Below are positions 10,068 to 21,186 of a stretch of 64,000 nt of DNA, piece by piece. Position 1 is the stretch's first letter. Each line of letters opens with the position of its first letter. The position numbers and the translations under genes are program-made. The notes beneath the pieces were generated by a model. The model ran no database searches. It was not told the origin of the DNA and saw only the letters and a program-made list of their open reading frames with translations. Source of the stretch: Telopea speciosissima (lineage: Eukaryota; Streptophyta; Magnoliopsida; Proteales; Proteaceae); NCBI RefSeq assembly GCF_018873765.1, contig NC_057919.1:60735484-60799483 (forward strand), written 5' to 3'.

Positions 10068-12910
10068 GGTATGGTTATAATATTCTCTTCTGTTCTTTGA
10101 CCAACTTATCTGTTGGAAAATAATTTTCCAGGTTTTTGGTTGCATAGAAATTTCTGATTGTAAGCGTTTTTCCAGGAGAGGAAGTTTATGATACTTGTTT
10201 TCTTCAAATTTGGAATTCAGTTTCTATTTCCCTCTACTTTTCCTGTTGCTGAAGGGCTCTTATCAATTTCTATCCAACTAGATGGCAAACAATCTTTCTA
10301 CTTTCCTGGGAAACCAATCATCCATTACAAAATTGGACTTTCATTAACCTTACCCTGCACCCTTTTGTTCGGTTCTGCTCTCTCACAAACTAATATCGAC
10401 TTAATTTCTTTAATTTTTGAATCGTTCTACTATAGTCCTATTGAAAATTTTAATTATTTCCTGAATCTTTCTTGACTTGTTTTCTGGCGTCACCAATGCA
10501 TTTGACTACATATGTCATGTGCATTGGCTCATATTTTCCATTTGCATGCGAGATGAGGCCAAACCAATTTAGTCAGACTGGAAGGTGGAACTTAGTTGAT
10601 GCAATGGTGTCAATTTGCCACCCAAGTGTTTAGTACTCGGGGTCATGGATGGATCACTCACTTCCGATCCCGATCTGATCCCAATTGACTCCACTGAGTT
10701 TGGGAATGACAGGGTAATTCAGTCACGATGCAACAATGGGGCCTGTTGTAGAAGTACTTTGTTATGGGCTTTTGTTTGAAGTATTTTTATTTGTAATGGC
10801 CCAACTTTAAGGTCCAAATTTTAGGTATTCTTCTAGATACATCTTTAGGGAGTCTTGGGGGGGGGGGGGTTAAGTAGGTTAGGAATTAGAAGTTATAAAC
10901 GAGATGTAACCCCTCCCATCAATTTGTTCAGTTTTTGTTTTTGAATATTGAGAGAGGGATTGATATGCTGCCCCCTTATTTTTACATCATACATGCCTAA
11001 AGAGGGAGAGGAGTTTCGGTGTGTATTGATTATTATATAGGGGGCCCATATCATCAAATGAGGAGAAATGAAAGAGAGAGAGCCTGTGACAGGGCGTGTA
11101 TGCCGTGGTCACATGTCTGCTTTTTCCCTAGAATATTTTATTATATTGTGTGTGAACTCTCTTTTCTCTATCCTCTCCTGGCTTGTAATCATCTTCCCCC
11201 CGGTCCTACAGCACTGCTGCTTTTCTCACCTCTTCTGTTTTCTATACTTCTCCTATTAGTCTACTCAGGTGCTGATCTACAGAACCAGCAAGTCAGACTC
11301 TATCGATTGGTAACCCCTGCTACATCAGCTGCTGAGATACATAACCGGCAAGCTCTTTAGTATCTGGTTTTATCAAATAATATACTTCAGATCTGAGCCT
11401 GGGGAGCAGTCTATCTGACCAATCTAATCTTTCATTCCTATTGTGGAATTTTGGTTGTCTGGCTGCTTCATAGGGTGTAAACAGGCCTTGTCAACTTCAA
11501 GAGTTTTTTTTGGGTGATCGGTATTGGAGTGGTGGATTGGGCTCCAGTGCTCCACCGATTCTGAGTTGACTTGAGCGCAACATGATCCCAATACCTAAAG
11601 CCATGCTCCCCCCCCCCCCCCCCTTAAAAGAAAACTGCGAGTTTTTAAACTGCTCCTACCTGCTGCTGTCATTACTCTGAGGACATTCTCATTGCTTTAT
11701 TACTGTTCCGCTGTAAAAAAAAATTGGTTCCCAGTAAGTACTAGTAGAAGCAAATTTATTACTCTGGGAAATTGTTGTTTTCTATTTCAATTTGATTGAA
11801 TTAGAAAAGCACTCTGTGTTCCTTAACAATCTTATGTTAATTTCCTCTGATTTGCAGCAATACAAGAGTATTAGCATAGGCCTGCTGAGTTGGAAAATCT
11901 GAAATTCACTCCAATGAAGCTGGTCAGAAGAATTTTATTAAGGTTATTTGTGCTTGTATATATACACAATTTTGATGGCATTTGATCGGTATGACTTTAC
12001 AACTCTGAGTCTTTTGTTCAGAGGAGCAATTCAGGAAACCATGTCTGTTCTCATCGTAGGAAAATATTACTTGCAGAGGGTGTTGTAGAGGAAAGTGTTG
12101 AACATTTAAACTGATCTAAATATGTTAGGTTTATGACCAGGATACACAATTTACTGATAAATTGACCAACAATTGAGATGACTTTTGCATTTTTTTCTTC
12201 TTTTCTTTTTTGATTATTATGTATGGGCAAAGGGTTCTTACATGGGGCTGAGCCCCAATTTTTGTTGACCGGTAGAGCTCTAGGTCTCCACTCACATGTT
12301 TAGTTTCAGTGAAAACGGAGCTTGCCAAGTTGTGAAATGAGGTTTTGAAAAATCCAAGAAATGGGAGAGTGAGTGCACAGTGCTGGCTCTGAGTACATGT
12401 GCATGGACATACGGGGATGCACTGGGGAGAAAATGGTTTATTGAGTTTGAAAATTGACACTTTACTTATCCAGACAATCCATCCCATCTATCCAATGATC
12501 AGAATTGCCAAATCATTATGCCATTTGGCAGAATTAGAGGTTCCACGGAGTGGAGCCTCTCTACTAGAACAAGTAAAGGCACCCAAAAAAAAAAGCACAT
12601 CAATAAGATGCGATAAAACAGTATCATACACAGGAGGGCAGCGAAGTCATTTCATGTGAGAAAGAGAGATAGACACAGGTGTTATTGTACCATGCCTTGG
12701 CGGCTCAAAGAACCTTTTCATATATATATATATATATATGGAAAAAGAACAATATCCAGGAGTGCGGCTTATACCAGCTCTCCGTGTGTCTATTTTTCTC
12801 CTCCCAATGTGAAAAGACATCTCTATCTCTAGTTTTGGGAAGGAGAGGACATAGGCACAGGAAGAGACACGGTGTAGGCTGCGTTCTTGGCTTCCTATAT
12901 ATTTAGGGAA
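10068..12910. other. WDR12 3' flank and intergenic DNA
   Basis: No second gene was found. The stretch includes homopolymer runs G13 (10857-10869) and C16 (11608-11623), a (TA)n run at 12721-12739, and LTR-like text around 10740-11000 that I could not anchor. The segment 11858-12120, after a TTTGCAG acceptor-like site, could be a spliced 3' UTR exon of WDR12, but nothing proves it. Confidence 0.4.
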
Positions 12911-13192
12911 AAAGAATGCTACCTAGTCATGTGTAGCCTGTGTCTAGACACAGCTCCTCCTGAAATGATTGCCTTGACCCCCCCCCCCCCCCAAACAAAA
13001 TGAAAAATCTTCCTTTGTCGATGCCCCTACAGTCCCCCGTGCAGCCTTTGCCCAAACACAATTTCTCCTGAAATGATTGCCTTGCCCCCCCCCCCTATAC
13101 AAAATGAAAAATCCTCATTTGTCGATGCCCCTACACATCCCCTCAGTGACCCCGCATTGGTGTAGGGGTCACGAGACCAGACAACATTCTTC
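12911..13192. repeat. Non-autonomous element with internal tandem repeat and poly-C runs
   Basis: The ends GAATGCTACCTAGTC and the inverted GACCAGACAACATTC are loosely complementary, suggesting a foldback/MITE. Inside, a unit of roughly 100 bp (CCTGAAATGATTGCCTTG, poly-C, AAAATGAAAAATC, TCGATGCCCCTACA) occurs twice, with C15 (12978-12992) and C11 (13085-13095). Confidence 0.5.
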
Positions 13193-14058
13193 TTCTTCTT
13201 CCTCTCTCTCCTACATATTTCATTCTATGTTACGGGGTTTTTGATGCCAAGGATCCAATGTGACTCTTTTGGATATGGGCAGTGAGCAGCCTTGTTTTTT
13301 TTGTTGGAAAGAGAAAATGCATTAAAACTAACCAAATAAAAGCTTGACAATTTCGATCTTGAAGATCTTCCTTTTACGACTGTTCCTAGCCTGAAACTGC
13401 TAACTTATGTGGGCTATTGAAATACAGTCCTTATCCATCTTTTTAATACAATAAGATGAAAATGATTTCAAAACACAACTAATATTAAACAGAATTGAAA
13501 AGATCTCCCAAGGCCATAGATAAAGCTTTGGTTATATAAACACAGTAAGATGAGCAACCCTTGACGCGTTTTCCTGTAAGGGTAGAACTAGGGCAGCCCT
13601 TTATATTGTGTGCATTGCAGTAGTTTTAGCCAGCAATCTGCAACCCTATTAGCCTCGTTGTCACAGACCTACACAATTGGATGTCCGTGCGACACTCACT
13701 AGCATGCGATGCTATGAGTTAGCCTAAACAAGCCACAACAGATAAGGAGGAGAGTAAGGCAGAAACACACAAATGGTAGGAAGACAAAGCACTTTCAATA
13801 ATAGAAGGGAAGCATAACAACCTAGCAATATAAAGGGGATCACCAGGCGAAGTGTGTAGCAGGATAATGGGGCCTCATGCCACTAGCATAGGGGCAGACT
13901 ACCAAAGGCTACACTCTTTAACAACTTGTCACTCCCCTATGAGGATACTTTTATGCTTTTTGTACTTTCCAGAAGGAAACATGACCCCCCTGAAAAATCA
14001 TACTCATAGAAAATTATTACAAAAATGCCATTAGGTACCATCCCCATTCCATGGCCCC

Positions 14059-15003
14059 TCAAGCCCTACCTATGACACAATCGTAGGCCATGCGAACAAC
14101 GCTGGATAAAACAGTTGTGACATTTTCCCCCACTCGTAATGTTGACACCCTCGTCAACTCATCTTGAGGGTACTCTTCGATCTTGTCGGAGAAAGCTAAT
14201 AGAGACGTTGTTGGTTCCCAACTTGCTTCGGACTCTGGCAAGTCCTTCCACTTGACTAGGTACTCCATTAAAGGTCTGTGGGGTTGCACTTGCATTCACC
14301 ACTCAACTACAATGTATTCGACCTCTTTTGCTGGGGTAAACTTCACTACCTCTGGAGGGCGCTTTGAAGTGTATCCGCATGGTATGGCTTTAAGCAAATG
14401 GCATGGAAGACTGCCTTAATACGACTCAAGTCTTTCACCAAGTTTAGACCAATTCGTTTTCTTCATATTTAGAACCAAAGTTGTGGGTGGCTCCCATGTC
14501 TAGCATTGTTGTAGTGGGTTTTCCATTAATTTTGGCATTAACAAACATTAGTCCCTGGGATGGGATCTTTTGTCCTCAACTTGCCCCTTCAGGGCGTACA
14601 ACAATCGAAGGGTTCCCACTTGTGGCTCTTCCTCGTTTTCCCCACCCCCACTCTCCACCTCTTCGACCGGTGGAGATGATGCTTTACAACATTGATAGTT
14701 CCAACACTCCAAGGCTTTATGTGGTCCCTTACATAAGAAACATTGTATGGTTGGTCTTGACTCGGCCGTCAAGACGGCGGAGCCCTTTGTTCTTTCTTCT
14801 CTTGGTGATGAATTATTATTCACCCAAAAGAAGAAATCCAAAAATTGGCAATGGACATGACATCTATATTTCATTATTACTATTTTTCTTCCCCCCCTCT
14901 TTTTCATTTTTGCAAAAGCAGATATTATTGTTACATTTTGTACAATCATTGTAGGGCCCGGCTTCCTGCAACCTACCAATAGAACTTGTAATGTGTTGTA
15001 CAC
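14059..15003 (-). mobile_element. Ty3/gypsy chromovirus remnant, internally deleted
   Basis: Read on the minus strand, gag comes first with a zinc-knuckle-like CFLCKGPHKALEC (one residue shorter than CX2CX4HX4C). A frameshift near 14570 follows. Next comes the protease core LDMGATHNF (14478-14504), where the catalytic Asp is kept but the usual Thr is Met. A jump near 14405-14420 then leads straight to the integrase C-terminal region (ICLKPYHAD) and a chromodomain (YLVKWKDLPESEASWEP, 14059-14295). RT, RNase H and the integrase core are missing, so the element cannot move on its own. The chromodomain marks the chromovirus clade, in which it directs integration to marked chromatin. The 700 bp beyond (13340-14058) may include its 3' LTR, but no partner LTR was found. 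Confidence 0.82.
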
Positions 15004-15009
15004 TTGCGA

Positions 15010-16159
15010 AAACTAGAGGTGGATTAAAAAATAGATCACCAGAGAAGACAACAGGTAAGGTGATGGGGTACTTCTATATTCGTTGATAAGCAACTATAGG
15101 TGCCTGGTTTGATACCCAGCCTCTGTTCGCTAACGTTTCACCTAAAAGCTTGAACTATTAAGGAAGGGCAGCGTTAATGATGTATACATCAACACTTCCC
15201 CCACACGTGCAAGCCAAGATCCCATGGTTCGTGCACGTGGAACTTATGCGGCATTTCTTCGCATGACACTGAGGGAGAAGAAGTGTTAGCCCTTACTTGA
15301 TTTTTGCACTTCGCAGGACTTAAAACACTTGACCTCCCTATTCTAATAACATGTTCGCTACCTTTCACCTAAAAACTCGAACTAGTAGGGAAGGACAACG
15401 TCAATTTATATATCGACAACCTCTACTTCAGAAGCAAATATTTCTCCTGTCACTTAGTCTCCATTCATACCCTTTATTTGTAGCAAATTTAATGCAAGAA
15501 CATATCTGATTTCTCTGGAAAAATACATTCAAAACATGTTTAGATCTAGCATTACATTTATGATAATTCACAAGTAATAGGACTGAGAAATTAGTGAAAT
15601 ACCTTGAAATCAGAAGACTCTTCTATTTTGGCATAATGCAACTATAAATATGAAAATAAAAAAGAAAGAGGGGCAAAGATAAGCTCAAGCTTCTTTTGAA
15701 CCATGTGCCAAGTGTTTGGCACTAGGACTCCAATTCTTGAACTATTAGTCACTGTATGGGATTTACTTATCAAAATTGATCAAATCCATGAAAGTTACCA
15801 ACTTTTAGAAGCCTAATTCTTCATTCCACTAGCATTTTTTCAAGTGAAAATCTTAGCCAATGTGGGGTGTCTACAATCATAATATGACCAGCTGAGCTAA
15901 AAATTTATAAAACAAAGGGATAAAATATCATCAAGAGCATCTTAAATACAATCAAAGAAAATTCTTTCCTATTGGGTGGGTTGGCTCTTGACAGGAAAAG
16001 CAGAAAAATGGCAGAGAAAAATTTATGATCAAGAATATCTCTGAAAACTTTATTGCTGCAGGAAGACAACAATTAGACAAACCAAAATGAAAGAGTTCGA
16101 GTTGGACTCACACAACTTTGAAGTTCCAATTTATCATGAGTGATATTTCAATTTACTAA
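15010..16159. other. Intergenic; pair of short direct repeats at 15125-15197 and 15353-15425
   Basis: A unit of about 70 bp beginning GTTCGCTAACGTTTCACC / GTTCGCTACCTTTCACC and ending in a TATATATCGAC-like stretch occurs twice, 228 bp apart, in the same orientation. The arrangement resembles a small terminal-repeat element (TRIM) or a local duplication. The rest of the stretch shows nothing recognisable. Confidence 0.45.
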
Positions 16160-16340
16160 GGGCCCGTTTGGTAATGATTCCGTTATGAGAATGTTGTTCT
16201 TTGACAAAATGATCTTTTACTACTGTTTCTTTATTGAAAGATCATTTTTTTGTTTCCTACTGTTAGGCGTTTGGTAAACCTGTTTTGAAACTGTTCTCGG
16301 GATCATTCTTAAATTAAATGGTGTTTGGTAAAACATGGTT
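16160..16340. repeat. GGGCCCGTTTGGTA-type MITE fragment
   Basis: The segment starts with GGGCCCGTTTGGTAATGATT and contains further GTTTGGTAAA motifs (16269-16282, 16321-16331). This is typical of plant hAT/PIF-like MITE ends. A matching right end was not identified. Confidence 0.4.
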
Positions 16341-16522
16341 TGGAAATTTTTTTTTAATAATATTGTCAATATTTATATAAAAGTCAAAAGCCATTCTGTG
16401 TAGATTGGTGGCATTAAGGTTTGGGTAATTGACATCAATCTCTTAACAAATTAGAAAAATATTATTACATCATCAGTCTCCTAAATTTAGAATAATACAT
16501 CATAAAGTCCTAATAGGCAAAC

Positions 16523-16745
16523 CTAATTAAAAGGAGATGTCAATATTTCAGGAGGAGGCTCATTAATCCAACAACCACTTTCATTTGGATGGAAGAATTG
16601 AGGTGATGGTAGGTCAAAGTAGTGTTGCTGATGTTGTTGTTGAGTGGCTTTTCTTCTATGGATCTCTGACAACAAGTGCTTCTCTCCTTTTCTAAAGAGC
16701 TCATTTGCAATCTTCCATCTATCTGCAACTATCTTTCTTAAAGCC
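16523..16745 (-). pseudogene. Heat shock transcription factor (class B) gene fragment
   Basis: The minus strand encodes [19 protein letters not shown] followed by [12 protein letters not shown]. This is the second half of a plant HSF DNA-binding domain, closest in my memory to HSFB4. It continues with a Gln/His and Pro-rich linker and stops at 16523. The first half of the DNA-binding domain is absent. Just before the homology the frame is shifted by one base (GGCTTT followed by an extra A), and a GGTAG precedes it where the conserved HSF intron acceptor would be. This suggests a copied genomic exon 2 rather than an mRNA copy. No activation or repression motifs follow. Non-functional, probably captured or left behind by rearrangement. 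Confidence 0.75.
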
Positions 16746-16850
16746 GAAGCTACCATCTGGCTCATGGAAGAAATCCATAGGCTTACCACTTCACATCACC
16801 GTACGACAAGACTTTGGCTTTCTGACCCCATGCCCCATGCTTATGCTGAT

Positions 16851-16968
16851 CACAGATGTCAAGGCGCCGGCGAACCAAGGCGATCAAAAGAAAGGGGGGG
16901 CATGAAAGCCAAGTCGGCACCAACAAGGTGGTAAGACTTCGCTTAGGCGACGCCTTGACAAAACTATG
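16851..16968. mobile_element. hAT-like MITE, CATAGTTGTCAAGGCG family, copy 1
   Basis: The 118-bp element begins CACAGATGTCAAGGCGCC and ends GACGCCTTGACAAAACTATG. It is flanked by ATGCTGAT (16843-16850) and ATGTTGAT (16969-16976), an 8-bp duplication with one mismatch. No coding content. Confidence 0.75.
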
Positions 16969-16976
16969 ATGTTGAT

Positions 16977-18017
16977 CCAATCTTTCCACGGATATGAAAA
17001 TGTGTCCCAAACCTACCTGTTTCCATAGCCAAGATTAATAATTGGGTGTTCTGTAAAAATTTATAGATATGGTTTTGGATCCATGTATTGTCACTTTGTC
17101 AATGAAGAAATAAAGTTTATTTTTCTCCAGTATTACTGCTTATAATTGCCCTGGTAATTCTTTGATCATTGAATCAATATTTGTTACTCCTTAATCCTTA
17201 ATTCCTTGTAAGAATACACCACTCTACATACAGTTGACATTCACCCATGGTACGAACATATCAAATGTGTTCTACCTAGAATCACCTACCAGTTAAAAAT
17301 TCAACTTGATTGGATCCTCCAGTTTTTCCAAATCTCTTTTTAGACAAGGAAGATAAATATCAGTTTTTAAAGAAATAACTCTATAGATTGGATTATTTCA
17401 AGTTCTCAATTTTACAAATACATGCTCTTTGATCAGATCATCATATCAAAGGTGAATCAAATGCTATATGTGCAGCAACCTTCTTGCCCAATTAATTTCT
17501 ATAAGCCAGCAACATTTTTGTTTTGATGGAAAATACAAATCAATTAAACTAAGAGCCAAGGAAAGAAACTACATTGTCCGATATCGAAGTGGTTAGTTTT
17601 CAGTTTTGAGCCCTTAAAGCTAAATTATGGAAATCAACAACATTTTCTGATGAGAAATTTTAAGTAGAAGTCATTAGAGTGATTCATCTATTATCAGAAC
17701 ATATTACATTATTACATACATCCATTGAAGCTCACCTAGACTCTCAAAGTAATCCTTGCATGCCACTGCTTACAATGAAATAGTAGAACTATACCCCTGC
17801 TGTTGCCTGGGCACAACTAAGATGTGATTAAATAGGATAATTACATAGACTAAAAAACAAAGCAGAAGAAATCTGTAGGTACCAACCCTTGAGCCATCAA
17901 TAAGGAGTTGGTAGTTATAACTTGCAATACAGAAGCAAACATATCTGTTACAAACACTTCTATGGATAAGAGAGGATGTTTACATTTCCCTTTGTGTCTT
18001 CCTTTCTGCCCCCTTCC
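16977..18017. other. Downstream DNA of the HMT-tail locus
   Basis: AT-rich, no coding region seen. The last 200 bp before 18018 are the likely 3' UTR of the minus-strand HMT-tail gene. Confidence 0.4.
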
Positions 18018-18996
18018 CTACATCTCCTTGTAAGATAAAGCTTGAACAGTAGATCCCTTGTTGAGAGCTCTAGCTATGCCTCTGACATTATATGAAGTTG
18101 TTCTGCAACAGCCTCCAATGAGTGAAGCACCAACCTCATGCCATTTACTAACATATGAGACAAAATCTTCATCTGAAACATCAGTAGACACCTGCAATAG
18201 GAAATATGAGGAATAAGAGGATATGGCTATTATATAAGCTTGAAGAATGTTGAAACCAAACTAAGATTGACATCACAATTTAATTCAAGAACATCTTTAG
18301 CTATGTTTTGCCACTTTTAAAACCCTTTAAAAGTGGCAAATGGCTAATATTTTGGAATACCCTGAAAGATGATCCACGACTCAAATTTTTCCCATCAGGA
18401 GAAACTTTTTCCAATTCCTTGACCGGAGGTGATTCGTCCATAGGATTTTCTCCGATACCTTCCTTTGGCTTCTCAGGATTTTCAGAAGGTGGAGGCAAAT
18501 GGTTTATATTTGGGAATACCCTGAAAGATGATCCACAACTCAAATTTTCCCCATCAAGAGCAACTTTTTCCAATTCCTTGACAGGAGGTGACTCTATAGG
18601 ATATTCATCGATACATCCCTTTGGCTTCTCAGAGTCTTCAGAAGATGGTAGCAAATGGGTTATATTTGGGAATACCCTGAGTAGATACAAGACCCTGTAG
18701 CAGTTTGGAGGGGCCATGAAAATGCAACCAGTTGGTTTCTTCACCAGAATAGACATCTTGAAATTCTGACATCATGATCCCCCAACCCATTCAGTTAAGT
18801 TTCAGTATGAGAGCTCAAGTTCACAACTTCTTATAATTTAAGAAGTCGTGATTAAGCAGATAAAAGCAATGGACACAACTCAAAAATTGGAAAGCAATAC
18901 AAAAGAGTAGACAAAAAAACTCACTATCCACTCCTTCCGATCAGCATCATATGTCTCACCACTGTTTGAATAAATAAGTATCGGTTTAGTTGTAAC
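18018..18996 (-). CDS. Homocysteine S-methyltransferase, C-terminal two exons only
   Basis: The exon at 18996-18925 (24 codons, starting VTTKPILIYSNSGETYDADR) and the exon at 18191-18018 (57 codons plus TAG) join in phase 0 with GT..AG borders. The product is the end of a homocysteine S-methyltransferase barrel. GASLIGGCCRTT in the last exon carries the paired zinc-ligand cysteines; the third zinc Cys and the homocysteine-binding strands would lie in upstream exons that are not present here. The family moves a methyl group from S-methylmethionine (or SAM) to homocysteine. What remains (81 residues against about 330-350 normally) cannot form the barrel, so the locus is a truncated relic or contributes to a new chimeric protein with the 5' exons at 20.3 and 21.2 kb. 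The intron between the exons hosts a separate ORF. Confidence 0.85.
18301..18756 (-). CDS. Nested 151-residue ORF built of tandem 52-53 residue repeats, unknown
   Basis: The ORF lies inside the intron separating the two HMT exons, on the same strand. After a short head (MSILVKKPTGCIFMAPPN) it consists of units beginning RVFPNI-HL and running through SPPVKELEKV-DG-NLS-GSSF. Two units are full and the third breaks off. DNA repeat spacing is 159 and 156 bp, both multiples of three, and the difference is exactly one codon, which suggests past selection on the frame. The ORF ends next to a perfect 14-bp hairpin (18308-18339). No known domain, signal peptide or membrane segment was recognised; the protein is Pro/Glu/Lys rich. 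It may equally be a repeat captured without function. Confidence 0.3.
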   Translation of the reverse strand: MSILVKKPTGCIFMAPPNCYRVLYLLRVFPNITHLLPSSEDSEKPKGCIDEYPIESPPVKELEKVALDGENLSCGSSFRVFPNINHLPPPSENPEKPKEGIGENPMDESPPVKELEKVSPDGKNLSRGSSFRVFQNISHLPLLKGFKSGKT

Positions 18997-19566
18997 CTGC
19001 AGGATCAACCAAGAAAGTTATTAGAATTTAAAAAACACGGCATCAAATTCTAATTCAAGGACCATACCAAAAGGAAGGGGAAAACAAAGGTGATTCAAGG
19101 ACCAAAATTTTAGATTCATAAAATCTGCTTTTAAATTCTCCATGCTCTCATGCAGCAGCTGGATATGCCTTCTTTATTATAAACTGGTCTTGGTTTCCAA
19201 CCGCATGCTACCCAACTAGTGTGGCCTAAACCACCCATTCCTGGCCATGGATATGTACTCACTATATCAATGTTAGATCCCACATAAGCTGGCCTTGTAA
19301 ATATTTTCATTTGGTAGTGATAAGCTGTCATTATTAACATGGCCTGGTGATGGCTAGGTACCATCAAGTCTAACCTGAGATCCATCAAATTAACAAGATG
19401 AATAGGGTACATAGTTTAGTGCTAACATAACTCTCATTCTGGAACTTACCAAATCTATGAAAGATGTGATGATCACTCACAACAAAGCAACAAAAAAATC
19501 TTTGTCCTTGCAAACTAAAATAGACCCATCTAATAAAAGTTCTCCAATGAAATGATTCTGGTCAAC

Positions 19567-19690
19567 TTTTTTTTTTTTTTTTTTTTTGATAGGTTTAAAA
19601 TTTGGGTAAGATCCACCGAAGTGAGAAGCCTTAACCGGGTGTGGTCCGAAGACTGTTCCCGTCCCTGTCAGGTACAACCTTGAATAAAAT
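19567..19690 (-). mobile_element. Small retroposon remnant with poly-A tail
   Basis: On the minus strand a GC-richer 100-bp body (contains ACCCGGTTAAGGCTTCTCAC) ends in a run of about 23 A (plus-strand T run at 19567-19589). This is the organisation of a SINE or a LINE 3' end. No TSD was identified. Confidence 0.4.
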
Positions 19691-20260
19691 CCTAGTATCT
19701 TCTCTATCAATAATAGTTATTAAAATGAGCAAAACCCATCTTAAATCAATGCTGCTATCTGCTGAACAAGCACAAGACCTTCACAATTCAAACTGCTGAG
19801 TTCACCCATCTAGCTACTTCCAGTGCTCCTGATGAGTTCACCGACCACCCACTTAAAGATGTGGTCCATCAAGCCCACTTATCCAACGATTTGGGGACCA
19901 GGCCAATGAAATCTAAGACCTTCCCCACAACTGGAAACAGCAGCCAATGAACCAAAGAGTTGGTGAAAGCCTGTGGTTTTGGCCATAGTCAAAAGGGAGT
20001 CCACTTGAAGCCAATGAAAATACCAAGTAACATAAGAAGCTTAACTATATGTAATAATTCATAAAAAAGTCTACTTCCATTTAAGCTAAGCAACAGTACA
20101 GTTGTGTATATATGTCAAACATCAATCCACAATAACCAAATTCTAATTAATTATAACTTGAAACTTTAAAGATAACTTATATTTGGAAAAAAAAAGAACA
20201 AAACAAAATGAAAGAAGCATGCAAATACATGTCCTTAGGTTGGAACCATAAATCAATTAC

Positions 20261-20332
20261 CTCAACAAAATTGGGGTCCTGTTCAGCTACAGTATCAGTA
20301 GTGCGTACTTGGTTCATCATTCTGTAAACATC
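20261..20332 (-). CDS. Possible upstream coding exon of the HMT-tail locus
   Basis: A 72-base open segment lies between a TATCAG acceptor (intron side of 20332) and a GTAATT donor at 20260-20259. In phase 0 it reads DVYRMMNQVRTTDTVAEQ and onward, with a candidate start at MMNQV. It would splice in frame to the HMT exon at 18996, giving a roughly 101-residue chimera. The peptide is not part of homocysteine methyltransferases and I do not recognise it. Exon status is inferred only from open frame, phase and splice sites. Confidence 0.4.
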
Positions 20333-21144
20333 CTGATACAGTAAAAACAGTCAACCCTCGATACACAAGCTCCTAAGTCTAAACCATTTTATTAGCAAAA
20401 GAATTTCACCCACACAAACCACATCCAATCTGATCCAATAGCAACAAAACTAAATAAAGTAAATAGAAAATTGTTCTTCCAATTCTCATAAAATAAATTC
20501 TTGAAAAAAAGATGAATCACTAAAGTTCAAAACCCTAGACCCATTGACTCCTTACATGTAAAGCCAACTGAATACTCAATTCCCAAATCTTTGTCGTCTT
20601 CTTCCCTTCCAATCTAATTCTCACCAATCCATGACCAAGCCCCAATTGCCTTCTCTTTGAATGCAGAACAGAACACCCAAGCTCCAAAATTCTCACCAAT
20701 CTCTGTTGTTCAATATTTTCACTTGTTCCTCTCCCAACATCCCCAAATCAACTGCTTCCACCTCATAAAAAAACCCAAATCAAAATGCTGAAATTCAGGC
20801 GCAGAGTCAAACCCTAGTCAGGCCCTGTGTACCCAGACCCAGTCCTCGACCACCAGAGCTTCTTCCTCCTCCTTCCGCTTCACCTCCTCCTGAAACCAGA
20901 ACACCCACTATGCCACCACCACAGAAGCCCTCTTTTCCTTTCCTCTTCCTTCAGACCCAATTGACTGTTCTTCCTGACCCATCTCATTTGTTCTCTCCAA
21001 ACCTCCTCTCATCGCCTCTTCCCACAAAGTCATTCTTCCAGAACTTCGTTCTCAATAACTAGCATAAAAGCCACAGATCTCAAAAGCAAAGTGAAAATTG
21101 AGAGAGCGGGACATATTGCTTCTACACAGATTTCAGGTAAGGGT

Positions 21145-21186
<42 letters not shown>

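Noticed and set aside
10188-12487. Scattered ORFs of 60-118 residues downstream of WDR12
   Set aside because: Hydrophobic, low-complexity translations of T-rich DNA without homology; not called as genes.
15125-15425. Possible CRISPR-like direct repeats
   Set aside because: Only two diverged copies in a plant nuclear genome; a TRIM or duplication explains them.
18308-18700. 130-residue plus-strand ORF over the repeat region
   Set aside because: It mirrors the minus-strand repeat ORF, because both frames stay open over the same tandem repeat. The minus frame has an ATG head and matches the host strand, though neither is proven.
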